Of a DNA stretch of 64,000 nucleotides, positions 42,255-52,800 are shown one piece after another (the stretch's first letter is position 1; every line of letters starts with the position of its first letter). The DNA lies in NCBI RefSeq assembly GCF_030813715.1, contig NZ_JAUSUZ010000001.1:3968001-4032000 (forward strand), read 5' to 3'. Under the pieces are notes generated by a model that did no database searches, had not been told where the DNA came from, and was given only the letters and a program-made list of their open reading frames with translations. This stretch comes from Catenuloplanes indicus (lineage in GTDB: Bacteria; Actinomycetota; Actinomycetes; Mycobacteriales; Micromonosporaceae). Position numbers and translations under genes: made by a program.

Positions 42255-43523
42255 TCAACCCTCGATCGATGCACTTGGCATAAGAGCCGCCGACAGGATC
42301 GGACTCACTCGTAGCACACTTTCGTCGCCATGCCATCGGTTGAGAATTCGATTAACAGATTTCAGGTCGGCACGAATTGTCGCCGACTCTATAGTTCGAA
42401 CGCCGGAAAGAATGTCCTCTAAAACTTCCGCAGCCTTATCAAGCTTATGCGAGGCAGCGAGGGCGAGAGCAAGTCGAGCTCCAATTCTCGCGCGCGCCCG
42501 CCTATTCGACGCATGCGTCGCATCATACTCGTCCCGCAGGAACGGAACCGCGTCCTCACTCAAGCCAAGATCATGCAGTGACCAACCCTTAGCAAGGCGC
42601 AAAGGATTACTCATACGCTGGGATCCGAGTTGCACTCGCTGCGGTTCATCGTCGGGCTCATTCGCTAGCAACCCTTCGGCGCGCGCCATCGCCTTGATGT
42701 AGCTATGACGATCTCCGGCGAGAGCGTAACCTTGTGCCTCTCGTTGACATGCCAGGCGCTGAACATAGCTACCACATTGAGTTTTCTGTGCCAGCACAGC
42801 AAAATTTACCGTCATTCGTGCATCATGCTGATACAAGGCAATATTTGCGCGTCGTACATAGGCATACGCCACAGCATCATTGTCGCCGGCCAGCCTCGCA
42901 AAAATCACCGCTTGATCCGTCCACCGCGAAGCCGTCTCGTCGCTACCCATCTCTTGGGCCATCCACCCGGCATAATCGGCAAAACGAGAGGCCATCCGCC
43001 ATACCTTCGGAGCAATTCGGTCGTCCGCCCGTTGAGCAAGCTTAACCAAAATCACGACTTGCGGCACTAGCATTGGCATGACATTCGAGGGAGCCAGCAC
43101 TTGCCCAAGACTCTTAAGCCTATCGAGGAGATCCGCAAAGCTTTCGATCGCTTGATCTTGGACGTCGGGACGTACTAGCGCATCTGAGACGTATGAACGC
43201 CGCGAGGCCGTATCAGCGTGAAATGATTCAATCCATGAAAGATCAAACGTAGCGTCCGGATTCGGGAAGGGCTCACGCGCCTGGCTAATCATGACCGCTT
43301 GAGGTTCAAGCATAAGAGCCAAGACGCCTTCAGCGCCAAGAGCGGCATCGAGTCGACGGGCGAACTCCACACTCGGCTCTCGATCGCCAGTTTCGATACG
43401 GCTGATATAGCCTCGACTGTAGTGAGTCCTAGAGCTAAGCTCGCTTAAGCTCAAACCAGCCGCCAAGCGTCGACGTCGCAGTTCGGCTCCGAAAGACGAT
43501 GCGTCGCTCGCGGGCGTCGTCAT
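42255..43523 (-). CDS. XRE-type HTH regulator with helical repeats
   Basis: A 422-residue protein: an HTH at about residues 8-70 (FGAELRRRRLAAGLSLSELSSRTHYSRGYISRIETGDREP), then about 330 residues of TPR-like helices (QREAQGYALAGDRHSYIKAMARAEGLL). It is a distant relative of the lanthipeptide regulator at 25890 by layout. Low GC content compared with the island. ATG at 43523 was chosen; an upstream GTG at 43535 is possible. It is 218 bases upstream of the TIR gene on the same strand, so it may control that gene or simply be an orphan. Confidence 0.7.
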   Translation of the reverse strand: MTTPASDASSFGAELRRRRLAAGLSLSELSSRTHYSRGYISRIETGDREPSVEFARRLDAALGAEGVLALMLEPQAVMISQAREPFPNPDATFDLSWIESFHADTASRRSYVSDALVRPDVQDQAIESFADLLDRLKSLGQVLAPSNVMPMLVPQVVILVKLAQRADDRIAPKVWRMASRFADYAGWMAQEMGSDETASRWTDQAVIFARLAGDNDAVAYAYVRRANIALYQHDARMTVNFAVLAQKTQCGSYVQRLACQREAQGYALAGDRHSYIKAMARAEGLLANEPDDEPQRVQLGSQRMSNPLRLAKGWSLHDLGLSEDAVPFLRDEYDATHASNRRARARIGARLALALAASHKLDKAAEVLEDILSGVRTIESATIRADLKSVNRILNRWHGDESVLRVSPILSAALMPSASIEG

Positions 43524-43920
43524 TAGGCCCCCCACATGCTACGAGATAGACACCGATCTAATGATAGGATAGCCAATCTTTACTTAATTCCCAAGCCTCC
43601 GGATGTGCCAGTTCCGCATCAGCCGCTTGACGGACCCCCCGCGAGTACTGTACCGCGTCGCCCCCGAGCAAGCGATCATGGATTCGGCCTGGTGGGAGGG
43701 ATCGCGCCCGGGCTATCTCTGATCAACTCCTTGAAATTCCTCGTCACTCGGACCGGCATGGCTGTTCACTCCGCTTGTCCACATGTGCCGAGGTACGCCC
43801 AACCGACCGGGGTGGCGGCGACGACCTGCCAATCGAAACCTAGCCATCTGCATCTTCTCGGCCGCTCCTGTCACCACATGATGGCGACAGTTGGGTCTGC
43901 CTGCATCGATAGGTGTCAGG
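43524..43920. other. Region without a recognisable gene
   Basis: These 397 bases lie between the HTH/TPR regulator and the IS3 remnant. Open frames here on the plus strand lack a ribosome-binding site and continue into the transposase region, and I see no clear promoter or RNA gene. Confidence 0.5.
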
Positions 43921-45063
43921 TCAAGCCACGCGGCCCGACTGGCCGGTGGGGCCAAGTCTCTCGTACTCGATAGGGGTCAACCGGCACAGGCCTCGTCGGC
44001 GGCGGTGGCAGGTCCGTTCGACCCAGGTCACGATCGCGGCGCTCAGCGCTTGTCGGGTAGTCCAGGCCCGGCGGTCGAGGACGTTGTTCTGGGCAGCAGG
44101 CCGAAGAACGACTCCATGGCGGCGTTGTCACCGGCGGCGTCGACTCTGCCCATCGACCTGAGCATCCGGTGCTGATCCACGGCACCAACGAATTTCCGGC
44201 TGCGGAGCTGCGATCCTCGGTCAGTGTGCAGCACGCAGCCGGCCCTTTCACCGCGCCGGGCGACGGCGCGGTGCAGGGCATTGACGGCCAACCTCGACCT
44301 CATACGTGAGTTGATGGAGTAGCCGACGATCCTGTTCGACTAGACATCCTTGATCGCGCAGAGATGGAGCTTGCCCTCACCGGCGCGGTGCTCAGTGATG
44401 TCGGCCAGCCATGACCGATTCGGGCCGCCAGCGGTGAAGTCGCGCTTGACGAGGTCGTCGTGGACCGGCGGTCCCGGCCTGGAGCCCTTGCCCCGGCGCC
44501 GCTTGCGGCTGACCACGCTCCACCAGCCCATCCCGGAACAGATTTTCCAGGCGGTGCGTTCGGCCATCGGCTGTCCAGCAGCACGGGCCTCGTCGTTCAG
44601 GAATCGGTAGCCGAATTCCGGATCATCACGATGGGCATCACACAGCGCGTTCGCCCTATACGCCGCGGCCAGTGCAGCGTCGGCGACCGGGCGGGCGGAC
44701 CACCGGTAGTAGGGCTGGCGAGCAAGTGGAGCACCCGGCACGTGACCGCGACAGCAATCCCGTCTGCGCGGCAAGCTCGTCTACGAGCGGGGGAGAGCCT
44801 TTCCCGGCAGATTCGCCTGCGACAGATACGCCGCGGCCCGGTGCAGGACCTCGTTCTCCTGCTCGATCAGCTTGATCCGTTTGCGGGCCTCGCGCAGCTC
44901 GACCTCATCAGTGCGGCTCACGCCGGGCTCGGCACCGGCGTCAATGCCGGCTTGGCACAGCCATTCGAACATCGTCATCGGGTGGACTCCGAACCCCTTC
45001 GCGATTTGCTCGACCGTCACGCCGGGGTCCGGTCACGAACGACCCGCACGGAACTCACGAGGG
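43921..45063 (-). pseudogene. Decayed IS3-family transposase (OrfA/OrfB)
   Basis: The remains of both transposase frames of an IS3-family element. OrfA survives as REFRAG..., a stop, then TVEQIAKGFGVHPMTMFEWL and a leucine-zipper-like helix (about 44781-45063). OrfB starts near 44774 (QPYYRWSARPVADAAL...), contains MAERTAWKICSGMGWW and HRAGEGKLHLCAIKDV, is interrupted by TAG at 44340-44342, resumes with IVGYSINSRMRSRLAVNALH and TDRGSQ, then changes frame near 44095 and ends NNVLDRRAWTTRQALSAAIVTW...LTPIEYERLG. The DDE catalytic core is thus broken at three points (a stop in OrfA, a stop and a frameshift in OrfB). I could not find terminal inverted repeats. The copy is dead. Confidence 0.85.
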
Positions 45064-45079
45064 TAGGGCCCTTCCCAGC

Positions 45080-45757
45080 TCAAGCTGCCCACTCGTTACG
45101 AAGTACATCCCAGGCTCGCACGACAAGACGCTGAAGGTCACGCGCTGCGGCAGCCTGCTGAATAGCCTTCGATTGCGCCTCAGCGATCGGAAGAGGTGAC
45201 GGTGATGAGGCTCCAGGCTCGGCGCCGTCAAGGCACTTTCGAAGCACAGCAGCGCCATCCGGTACATCGATTCCAAGGAGGACATCTGCAGCGTCGGCTA
45301 GCTCCCGCATAGTCTCGGCTAGACCGGCGATACCGCGGTCCGCTAGTTGCCGTGCGTCCGTGCGAAAAGCACACAGACCGATCTGGCGAAGCTGCTCCTG
45401 CGTACATGGGGGACCTTCCAGGACCGCCGATGCGACGTCCTCGCCCTGCCGAAGAAGGGCGCAGCACTCGCTGTGCTCCTCCTTCCAAAGTTCCCACCTG
45501 GCACGCTGGTCTGCGCGTGCGTCCGCCTCCATTTGCCTCTCCCGGTCGTCCCGGGCCTGCATCAGGCGATCCATTATCTGATCTTGACGTTGCGTCCACG
45601 CGATTCCGACAGCCACGAGCATGGCAGAAATGCCGACCACTATCCCGACCAGCACAGCCAGCCAGTCACCGGGCGTTATGCCGGAGAGCAGCACACCTAA
45701 AAACTCCGGATACCCGATCGAGATAGATGTAGGTGCGAGGTGCGAGTACATTGCCAT
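45080..45757 (-). CDS. Small single-pass membrane protein
   Basis: A 225-residue protein with one hydrophobic segment (DWLAVLVGIVVGISAMLVAVGIAW, about residues 31-54), then a charged helix likely to form a coiled coil (DRLMQARDDRERQMEADARADQRARW), and a globular helical C-terminus with cysteine pairs (ECCALL). No family recognised. ATG at 45757 has AAAGG seven bases upstream. It ends 17 bases before the IS remnant and may have been separated from neighbours by the insertion. It is isolated in the scrap zone. Confidence 0.55.
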   Translation of the reverse strand: MAMYSHLAPTSISIGYPEFLGVLLSGITPGDWLAVLVGIVVGISAMLVAVGIAWTQRQDQIMDRLMQARDDRERQMEADARADQRARWELWKEEHSECCALLRQGEDVASAVLEGPPCTQEQLRQIGLCAFRTDARQLADRGIAGLAETMRELADAADVLLGIDVPDGAAVLRKCLDGAEPGASSPSPLPIAEAQSKAIQQAAAARDLQRLVVRAWDVLRNEWAA

Positions 45758-45949
45758 GACCCGGCCTTTCCGATCTTGAAGGTGCGGCAGTTCCATGGGA
45801 CCCTGTCGGCGGCGAGCCTGGCGCTGGCTGTCAACCTGCCCTCCATCATCTGTTGCCTGTTTTCTGGGTGCAACCCGAGGACAACAGTTGGCATGCATTG
45901 TGGCCTACCTGCGATTCCACGTTGAAGCGGCCAAGCTGCTCGAGCGGCG

Positions 45950-46729
45950 CTAGGTGCGCTCGGCCTCCTCGACCACGCGCAGCCGCTTGATGTTCTCCTC
46001 CTGCTCGGCCACGGTCTTCTCGACCGCGATCCGCTCCCGGACGACCTCGGCGATCGCCCGCTTCTCGGCCTCCACCTCCTTGTCCTTGGAGATGGTGGAG
46101 AGCTCGGTCTCGCGCTGCCGGCCGATGACCTCCAGCATGCGGTCCTTCTCGATCCGCTCGGTCTCGATCGCGATGACCCGCTCACGGTTCTTCGCCGCGA
46201 CCGCGATCTCCCGGGCCTGGTTCTCCGCCTGGATGCCCAGCTGCTCCTCGGTGCGCAGGTCGGCGGTGCGCGAGCGCAGGCGCTCCTCCGCGTACACCTT
46301 GGCGGTCTCGGCCTCTTCCCGGGCACGCATGGTCTCGATCTCGCGCTTCTGCCGGATCTCCGCCTCGGCCTGGCGGCGCTGCAGCTCGAGGATCGCCTCC
46401 CGGGCGTCCATCTCCTCGGAACGCTGGAACTCGTTGGTCCGCACGTTCTCGGCCGCGGTCAGCTCGGTGATCTTCCGGATGCCCTGCGCGTCCAGGATGT
46501 TCTTCGGGTCCAGCCGGCCGATCGGCGTCTGCTCCAGGAAGTCGATCGCCGCGTCCTCCAGGCTGTAGCCGTTGAGGTCGGTACCGATCACCGCGATGAT
46601 CTGGTCGCGGAACTCGTCGCGCTTGGTGTAGAGGTCGACGAAGTCCAGCTGCTTGCCGACCGTCTTCAGCGCCTCGGAGAACTTCGCGTTGAACAGCTCC
46701 TGGAGCGTGTCCTGGTCGCTGGCGCGCGC
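45950..46729 (-). pseudogene. Internal fragment of a flotillin/SPFH-family gene
   Basis: A stretch of about 260 residues of a flotillin-like membrane-scaffold protein: the end of the SPFH domain (LQELFNAKFSEALKTVGKQLDFVDLYTKRDEFRDQI, ...NGYSLEDAAIDFLEQTPIGRLDPKNIL) and the long charged coiled coil with REAILELQRRQAEAEIRQKREIETMRAREEAETAKV. Both the N-terminal membrane anchor with the first half of the SPFH domain and the C-terminal tail are missing, and the open frame upstream of 46730 encodes unrelated sequence. It is a gene fragment, not a functional gene. Between it and the membrane-protein start (45758-45949) there is no gene. Confidence 0.75.
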
Positions 46730-46917
46730 CCGGCCAGACCGCCCCGGCCGAGACCGACCCTCCCAGGCGCGGGAGCGATCGACACCCATACCCCAGGCGC
46801 TGATCTTGTCGCGGCTCGGGAGCCCACCGGCCCCGCGAACGAAGTCCATCGACCAACACGTCATGTCCACTCTGGATGGCCAGCATTTGGCCAGCATGAC
46901 GATCGAAAACAACTACA

Positions 46918-46953
46918 GCGGACCAATGCCAACCAACCAGTTGGCATTGGTCC
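46918..46953 (-). terminator. Hairpin downstream of the acyl-CoA dehydrogenase gene
   Basis: Perfect 15-base arms (CGGACCAATGCCAAC at 46918-46932 and the complement at 46939-46953) with a 6-base loop, 34 bases past the acyl-CoA dehydrogenase stop. It lacks a T-run but is the likely terminator, and marks the boundary between chromosomal genes and the scrap zone. Confidence 0.6.
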
Positions 46954-46987
46954 GGCATTCGCGCTGAGCTGCTGAAATGCTGGCTCA

Positions 46988-48151
46988 TCAGCCCTTGAGC
47001 AGCTGCCTCGACATCACGATCCGCTGGACTTGATTCGTGCCCTCGTAAATCTGGGTGATCTTCGCGTCGCGCATCATGCGTTCGACGGGGTAGTCGTGGG
47101 TGTAGCCGTAGCCGCCGAGGAGCTGGACGGCGTCGGTGGTGATCTCCATGGCGGCGTCGGAGGCGAAGCACTTGGCGGCGGCGCCGAAGTAGGTGAGGTC
47201 GGCGTCGCCGCGTTCGGACTTGCCGGCGGCCACGTAGGTGAGCTGACGGGCGGCCTCCAGCTTCATGCCCATGTCGGCGAGCATGAACTGCAGGCCCTGG
47301 AAGTCGGCGATCGGGCGGCCGAACTGCTGGCGCTCCTTGACGTAGCCGAGCGCGAAGTCGAGTGCGCCCTGCGCGATGCCGACAGCCTGGGCCGCGATCG
47401 TCACTCGGGTGTGGTCGAGCGTGCGCATGGCGGTGCCGAAGCCGGTGCCGGGCTCGCCGATCATGCGGTCGGCGGGAATGCGCACGTTGTCGAAGTAAAC
47501 CTCGCGGGTCGGTGAGCCCTTGATGCCGAGCTTTTTCTCCGGCGCACCGAAAGAAACCCCATTGTCCGATTTTTCCACGACAAAAGCGGAGATGCCGCGG
47601 GAACGGGCGGCCGGGTCGGTCACGGCGAAGACCGTGTAGAACTCGGAGACGCCGGCATTCGTGATCCACCGCTTCGCACCGTTGAGCACATAGTGATCGC
47701 CGTCACGTTCGGCGCGCGTGGTCATCGACGCGGCGTCGCTGCCCGCCTCCGGTTCGGAGAGGCAGTAGCTGAACATCGCCTCGCCGGCGGCGACCGGGCG
47801 GAGGTACCTCTCCTGCAGCGACAGCGACGCTGCCAGCAACAGCGGCATGGTGCCGAGCTTGTTGACCGCCGGGATCAGCGAGGACGAGGCGCAGGCGCGG
47901 GCCACCTCCTCGATCACGATGGCGGTCGCGAGCGCGTCCGCCCCGGCGCCGCCGAACCGCTCCGGGATGTGAGGTGCATGAAAATCCGCAGCCCGCAGAG
48001 CGTCATAGGAAGCCACCGGAAACTCGGCCTTTTCGTCCGCTTCAGCCGCATTTGGTGCGACCTTGGCGTCACACACCGCGCGAACGGCTTCACGTACCGC
48101 ATCATGATCTTCAGGCAGCTGATACGCATCGAACGATGGGATTGTCGACAT
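46988..48151 (-). CDS. Acyl-CoA dehydrogenase
   Basis: A 387-residue flavoenzyme of fatty-acid or branched-chain acyl-CoA oxidation. Conserved elements are SYCLSEPEAGSDAASM (FAD/substrate loop), GAKRWITNAGVSEFYTVF, HTRVTIAAQAVGIAQGALDFA, and the catalytic base Glu in QIYEGTNQVQRIV close to the C-terminus. Length and motif order are those of short/medium-chain acyl-CoA dehydrogenases. It is monocistronic and divergent to the UDP-glucose dehydrogenase gene, with 140 bases of promoter region between them. In actinomycetes it is often close to purK/purE, as here. Confidence 0.9.
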   Translation of the reverse strand: MSTIPSFDAYQLPEDHDAVREAVRAVCDAKVAPNAAEADEKAEFPVASYDALRAADFHAPHIPERFGGAGADALATAIVIEEVARACASSSLIPAVNKLGTMPLLLAASLSLQERYLRPVAAGEAMFSYCLSEPEAGSDAASMTTRAERDGDHYVLNGAKRWITNAGVSEFYTVFAVTDPAARSRGISAFVVEKSDNGVSFGAPEKKLGIKGSPTREVYFDNVRIPADRMIGEPGTGFGTAMRTLDHTRVTIAAQAVGIAQGALDFALGYVKERQQFGRPIADFQGLQFMLADMGMKLEAARQLTYVAAGKSERGDADLTYFGAAAKCFASDAAMEITTDAVQLLGGYGYTHDYPVERMMRDAKITQIYEGTNQVQRIVMSRQLLKG

Positions 48152-48291
48152 TGCGGCCCTTCCCTTTGCTAGCGACCTGCGCGGATGCGAGGATACCGAC
48201 CGTCATTCAGATCCTTGTTACCGACGCGTAGGAACCCTGACTATTGTCGCCTGCGCCCAAGGCCGAAACATGCTGTGAGCGGAGAAAAGGC

Positions 48292-49719
48292 GTGACGATC
48301 CCCTACCCCACCAGCCAGTCCGTGCAGGCGATTGCCCCGGTGACCCCGCCGTCCGGCGCGCCGCGACCGAGGCTGACGTTCCTCGGCACTGGCTACCTCG
48401 GTGCCACCTACGCGATCTGCTTCGCGGAGCTGGGCTACGAGGTGGTGGGCTTCGATGTGGACGAGGCCAAGATCGCGAAGCTGTCCGCCGGTTCGGTGCC
48501 GTTCCACGAGCCCGGCCTGGACGAGCTGCTGCGTCGCAACCTCGCCTCCGGCCGGCTGCGGTTCACCACCGACTACGCCGAGACCGCCGAGCACGGCGAC
48601 GTGCACTTCATCTGCGTGGGCACCCCGCAGCGCGCCGACGGAATGGGCGCGGACCTCTCCTACGTCGAGGCGGCGGTGAGCGGCCTCTCCCAGCACATCA
48701 CGCGCAAGGCGCTGATCGTCGGCAAGTCGACCGTCCCGGTCGGCACCGCCGAGTGGATCGAGCAGCTGGTCGGCAAGCACGCCGACCCGGAGCTGGGCAT
48801 CGAGGTCGCCTGGAGCCCCGAGTTCCTCCAGGAGGGCTTCGCGGTCGAGGACGTGCTGCGCCCGAACCGCATCGTGGTCGGCGTCAAGACCGACTGGGCG
48901 AACGGCATGCTCTTCGCCGCCCACAAGGGCGTCTTCGACCTGGCCGCCACGGAGGACCGCGAGGTCCCGATGGTGGTCACCGACTTCGCCACCGCGGAAC
49001 TGGTCAAGGTCGCGGCGAACGCGTTCCTGGCCACCAAGATCTCGTTCATCAACGCGATGTCCGAGGTCTGCGAGGTCGCCGGCGCCGACGTCACCCAGCT
49101 GTCCAAGGCGATCGGCTACGACCCGCGCATCGGCAACCGCTTCCTCCAGGCCGGTGTCGGCTTCGGCGGCGGCTGCCTGCCGAAGGACATCCGCGCGTTC
49201 CAGGCGCGCGCCCAGGAGCTCGGCGCCGGTGAGGCGCTGCGCTTCCTGCACGAGGTCGACCTGATCAACCTGCGCCGCCGCACCAAGGTGCTGCAGGTCG
49301 CCGCGGACCTGCTCGGCCGCCGCTTCGGCCCGGCCGGCCCGGACCTGTCCGGCACCAAGATCGCGGTGCTCGGTGCCACCTTCAAGCCGAACTCCGACGA
49401 CGTGCGGGACGCTCCGGCGCTCGCGGTCGCGGCGCTGCTGCGCAAGGCCGGTGCGGACGTGCACACCTACGACCCGCAGGGCAACGAGAACGCCGCCCGC
49501 GCGCTGCCCACGGTGACCTACGAGGACAGCATGAACGCGGCCGTGCAGGACGCCGACCTGGTCTGCGTGCTGACCGAGTGGGCCGAGTTCCGCAACGCCG
49601 ACCCGGTCGCGCTCGGCGAGATCGCCAAGGGCAAGAAGGTCATCGACGGCCGGAACTGCCTGGACAACACGGCCTGGGTCGCCGCCGGCTGGGAGTACCG
49701 GGGCATGGGCCGCCCGTAA
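48292..49719 (+). CDS. UDP-glucose/GDP-mannose dehydrogenase (UDP-glucose 6-dehydrogenase)
   Basis: A 475-residue enzyme that oxidises UDP-glucose to UDP-glucuronate with NAD. The Rossmann motif is FLGTGYLGATYAICFAELG, the middle domain has ELVKVAANAFLATKISFINAMSE, and the catalytic Cys lies in VGFGGGCLPKDIRAF; the C-terminal NAD/UDP-binding part contains LGATFKPNSDDVRDAPAL. It supplies sugar precursors for cell-surface polysaccharides. GTG at 48292 follows GGAGAAAAGG; the longer frame upstream is not convincing. A terminator follows. Confidence 0.9.
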   Translation: MTIPYPTSQSVQAIAPVTPPSGAPRPRLTFLGTGYLGATYAICFAELGYEVVGFDVDEAKIAKLSAGSVPFHEPGLDELLRRNLASGRLRFTTDYAETAEHGDVHFICVGTPQRADGMGADLSYVEAAVSGLSQHITRKALIVGKSTVPVGTAEWIEQLVGKHADPELGIEVAWSPEFLQEGFAVEDVLRPNRIVVGVKTDWANGMLFAAHKGVFDLAATEDREVPMVVTDFATAELVKVAANAFLATKISFINAMSEVCEVAGADVTQLSKAIGYDPRIGNRFLQAGVGFGGGCLPKDIRAFQARAQELGAGEALRFLHEVDLINLRRRTKVLQVAADLLGRRFGPAGPDLSGTKIAVLGATFKPNSDDVRDAPALAVAALLRKAGADVHTYDPQGNENAARALPTVTYEDSMNAAVQDADLVCVLTEWAEFRNADPVALGEIAKGKKVIDGRNCLDNTAWVAAGWEYRGMGRP

Positions 49720-49736
49720 CGGTTCAACGCTTCACG

Positions 49737-49768
49737 ACGGCCGGGGTTCCGCACGGGACCCCGGCCGT
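49737..49768 (+). terminator. Intrinsic terminator after the UDP-glucose dehydrogenase gene
   Basis: A stem of about 14 pairs (ACGGCCGGGGT... against ACCCCGGCCGT) with a 4-base inner loop and a short T stretch, starting 17 bases after the stop. A standard terminator. Confidence 0.7.
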
Positions 49769-49877
49769 TTCCATGCCCGCCCGCGTGGAAATAGATCGCC
49801 AGGGCTACCCAACACAAGGGTCGTTTCGGCATGCTTCCTATGAGGGCGATTGCGGAAGTGAACGTGGAGGGTGACGC

Positions 49878-52800
49878 ATGGCAACCTATCCCTGCGCTTC
49901 CTGCGGCCGGCAGATCAATCCGGCGGTGCGCTGCCCCTACTGCGGACACGTGAACACGTTCCAGGAGGAGATCTCGCGGATAGACGCGGCCATGGCCGAG
50001 CTGAAGCAGCGCGACATGAAGCTCGCCAAGGAGCGCGCGCAGCTCGCGGCGGATCTGAACACCGCGATGTTCCAGCGGGACACACTGCGCGCCGCGAACA
50101 CGGTGCGAGAGAAAGCGCAGGAGAAGGCCCGCACGCAGAGCCGCCGCACCCGCCGCCGCACGGTCCGGCCCGCCGCGTCGCCGCGGCCCGGCGCGGGCTC
50201 CACCGCGGTGATGGACGAGCCGCCGCTGCCCCCGCCACCGCCCGGCAGCCGCCCGCGGGTCGCGCCGCTGGACGACGACACGCCCCGGCCGGAGCACGCG
50301 GAGACCTCGTCGCGCTCCGTGCAGAACCTGATCCTCGGCCTCGCCTGGCTGGTGCTCGGCACCGCGGCCGTGGTGTTCGTCGCGGTCGCGATCGGCAACG
50401 TCGACTCGGTCGCGCGCGTCGTGGTCCTGCTGATCGCGGCGCTGGCCATGCTCGCGCTGGCGCCGGTGGTGGAGCGCCGCGGCCTCAGCTCCACCGCCGA
50501 GACGATCTCCGCGATCGGCATCGTGCTGGTCCCGCTGGGCGGCTATGCGATCCACGAGGTCCAGGCGTTCGGCGGCAGTGCCGTACCCGATGAGATCTTC
50601 CTGGGCCTGACGTTCGCGGTGACCGCCGGCGTCGCCGCGTTCTACGCCGGCATGACGTCGCTGGCCACCCCGCGGTACGCGATGGTTCTCGCGCTGCAAC
50701 CGGTGCTGCCGCTGCTGCTCTCCCAGGCCGCCGGCAACAGCGCGACCGGCTGGGCGCTGATCTTCACGCTGGTCGCGCTGCTCGACCTCGCGCTGACCAG
50801 GGTGCTGCTCCGCTACGGCACGCTCGCCCCCAGCTGGCCCCGGGGCCGCACGGTGACCGTGCCCCCGCCACGCCGGCCCGGCGAGCGGCCCGAGGGGGCC
50901 GACGAGGAGCCGGACGCGGTGCTGTACGCGGAGACGCCCCGACGGACCACGGCGCCGCCGTCCGGTCGCTACCTGACCGAGCTGATCTGGGCGCTGTTCG
51001 GCGTGGCGGTCGTGGTCGCGCTGCTCTTCGCCACGGTCGCGGTGCTCCGCGCGGGCACGCCGTCCGCGGCGTACCGGTCCGCGCTGGTCCTCCTGCTCGC
51101 GGCCGGTGCCGGCCTGGCGGGTGCCACGCTGCTGCGCCGCCCGGGACTGCGCGACCTCGCGGCCGGTGCGATGACACTCGCGGTGATCGGCGCGATCGCC
51201 CGGATCGCCGCGGTCGCGGTGCCCGGCCGCGCACTCGTCGCGATCGCGGCCGCGGTCGCGCTGACCGGCGTCGGCGTCCGGATGCTCCCCGCGCACCTGC
51301 GGCGTGGCCCGCAGCTGGCGTCCGCGGTCGCGCTGACCGTGCTCACGCTCGTGGTGGCGATCGCCGCGATCCCGGCCGCGATCGCGCCGGTCCGTGCCGC
51401 GCTGCCGCCATGGGGCACGGACCTGACCGCGTACGCGGCCGACCTGGCCCGGTTCGCGAACTACCCGGACTGGCAGCTCGCGCTGAGCGCGCTGTTCATC
51501 ACGATCGCGGCCGCGCTCGCGCTGCCCGCGGAGGTCCGCTACGAGAGCGCGGTCGCCGGGGTGGCCGTGACCTCGCTGACCGTACCCGCGTCACTGCACC
51601 TGCCCTGGTCGGAGGCGCCCTGGCCGCTGGTGGCCGGTGCGGTCGGCATCGGCCTGGCCGGGCTGGCCGCGCGCACCCGGAACGGCGCCTACGCGCACGT
51701 CATCGCGGCCGCCGTGGTCGGCATCGCCGGTGCCGGTGCCGCGGTGTCCCGGCCGTGGCTGACCGCGGCCGTGCTGACCGCGCTGGCCGGTGCGGGCGTG
51801 ATGATCGCGGTCGGTTCGCAGCTGATCCCGCGGGAGCGGCTCTTCGCCTGGGTGATCGGCGACTGGGCCCGAGGCGGTGCCGCGTTCGCGTTCCCCGGCG
51901 CGGTCGCGTCCGCCGTGGCCGCGATGTCCGCGACCGACGCCCCGAGTGACACGCTGCCGATCCTGGCCGCGAGCTTCCTCGCCGTGTCGATCACGCTCGG
52001 CTACGCCGCGATCAACCAGGTCGCACAGCGGGCGATCAGCCTGCCGGTGACGGTCGGCGCCGGGCTGGGCGCGCTCGCGGTCGCCGCCGCGTCGTTCGGC
52101 GCCGAGCACACCTCGCCGGCGGACGTGCTGGTCGGCGCGCTGCTGCTGGTCGCGGCCGTGCTGCTGTTCCTCACCCCGCAGATAGACTCCGGCCGCCGGG
52201 CGGACATGGTGCTGGACGGCGCGGACGTGGCCGCGGCCGCCGCCACCGTCGCGGTGATCGGCGCGCTCGCCCGGGTCGGCGCGATCGCGTTCCCGGACTC
52301 GCAGCTCGCGGTGGCCGCGCTGATGGTGCTGATCATCGCGGCCGGTGCCTGGCTGCTGCCGGCCGACTGGCGGCGCGGCCCGACCGCCGGTGTCACGGTG
52401 GCCGGCGCGGTCGTCGCCGCGATCGCCGGTTACCTCGCGATCGGCGCCGGCCTGCGCGCGCTTGCGGTCTCCGGCTCGCTGTGGGACGCCGATCTCTCCT
52501 CGTGGACCACGTCGCCGTCCACCGGCGGCGCCGAGGTGCCGATCGCGCTGCTCATGCTCGCCGGTGCGGCCGCGCTCGCGCTGAACCGGCCGCTGGCCTA
52601 CAACGCGGCCGCCGGTTGCGTCGCGCTCGCCACCGTCGCCACGCCGGCCGCGCTCGGCTGGCCCTGGTGGTCGCCGATCGTGGTGGGCGGTCTCGTCGCG
52701 CTCGTCTACGGCGTCGCGTCCGTGCTGACCACCGTGCCGTCCGCCGGGTACGCCCGGTTCGCCGCCGCGGTCGTGGTCTCGCTGCACGCGGCGGCCGTCA

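Noticed and set aside
43536-43973. A 145-residue plus-strand frame between the HTH gene and the IS remnant
   Set aside because: No ribosome-binding site, no recognisable family, and it continues into the antisense of the transposase remains.
46653-46967. A 104-residue plus-strand frame
   Set aside because: Antisense to the flotillin fragment and spans the hairpin; no support for translation.
48241-49464. A 407-residue minus-strand frame
   Set aside because: Antisense to the UDP-glucose dehydrogenase gene, which is fully supported by motifs.
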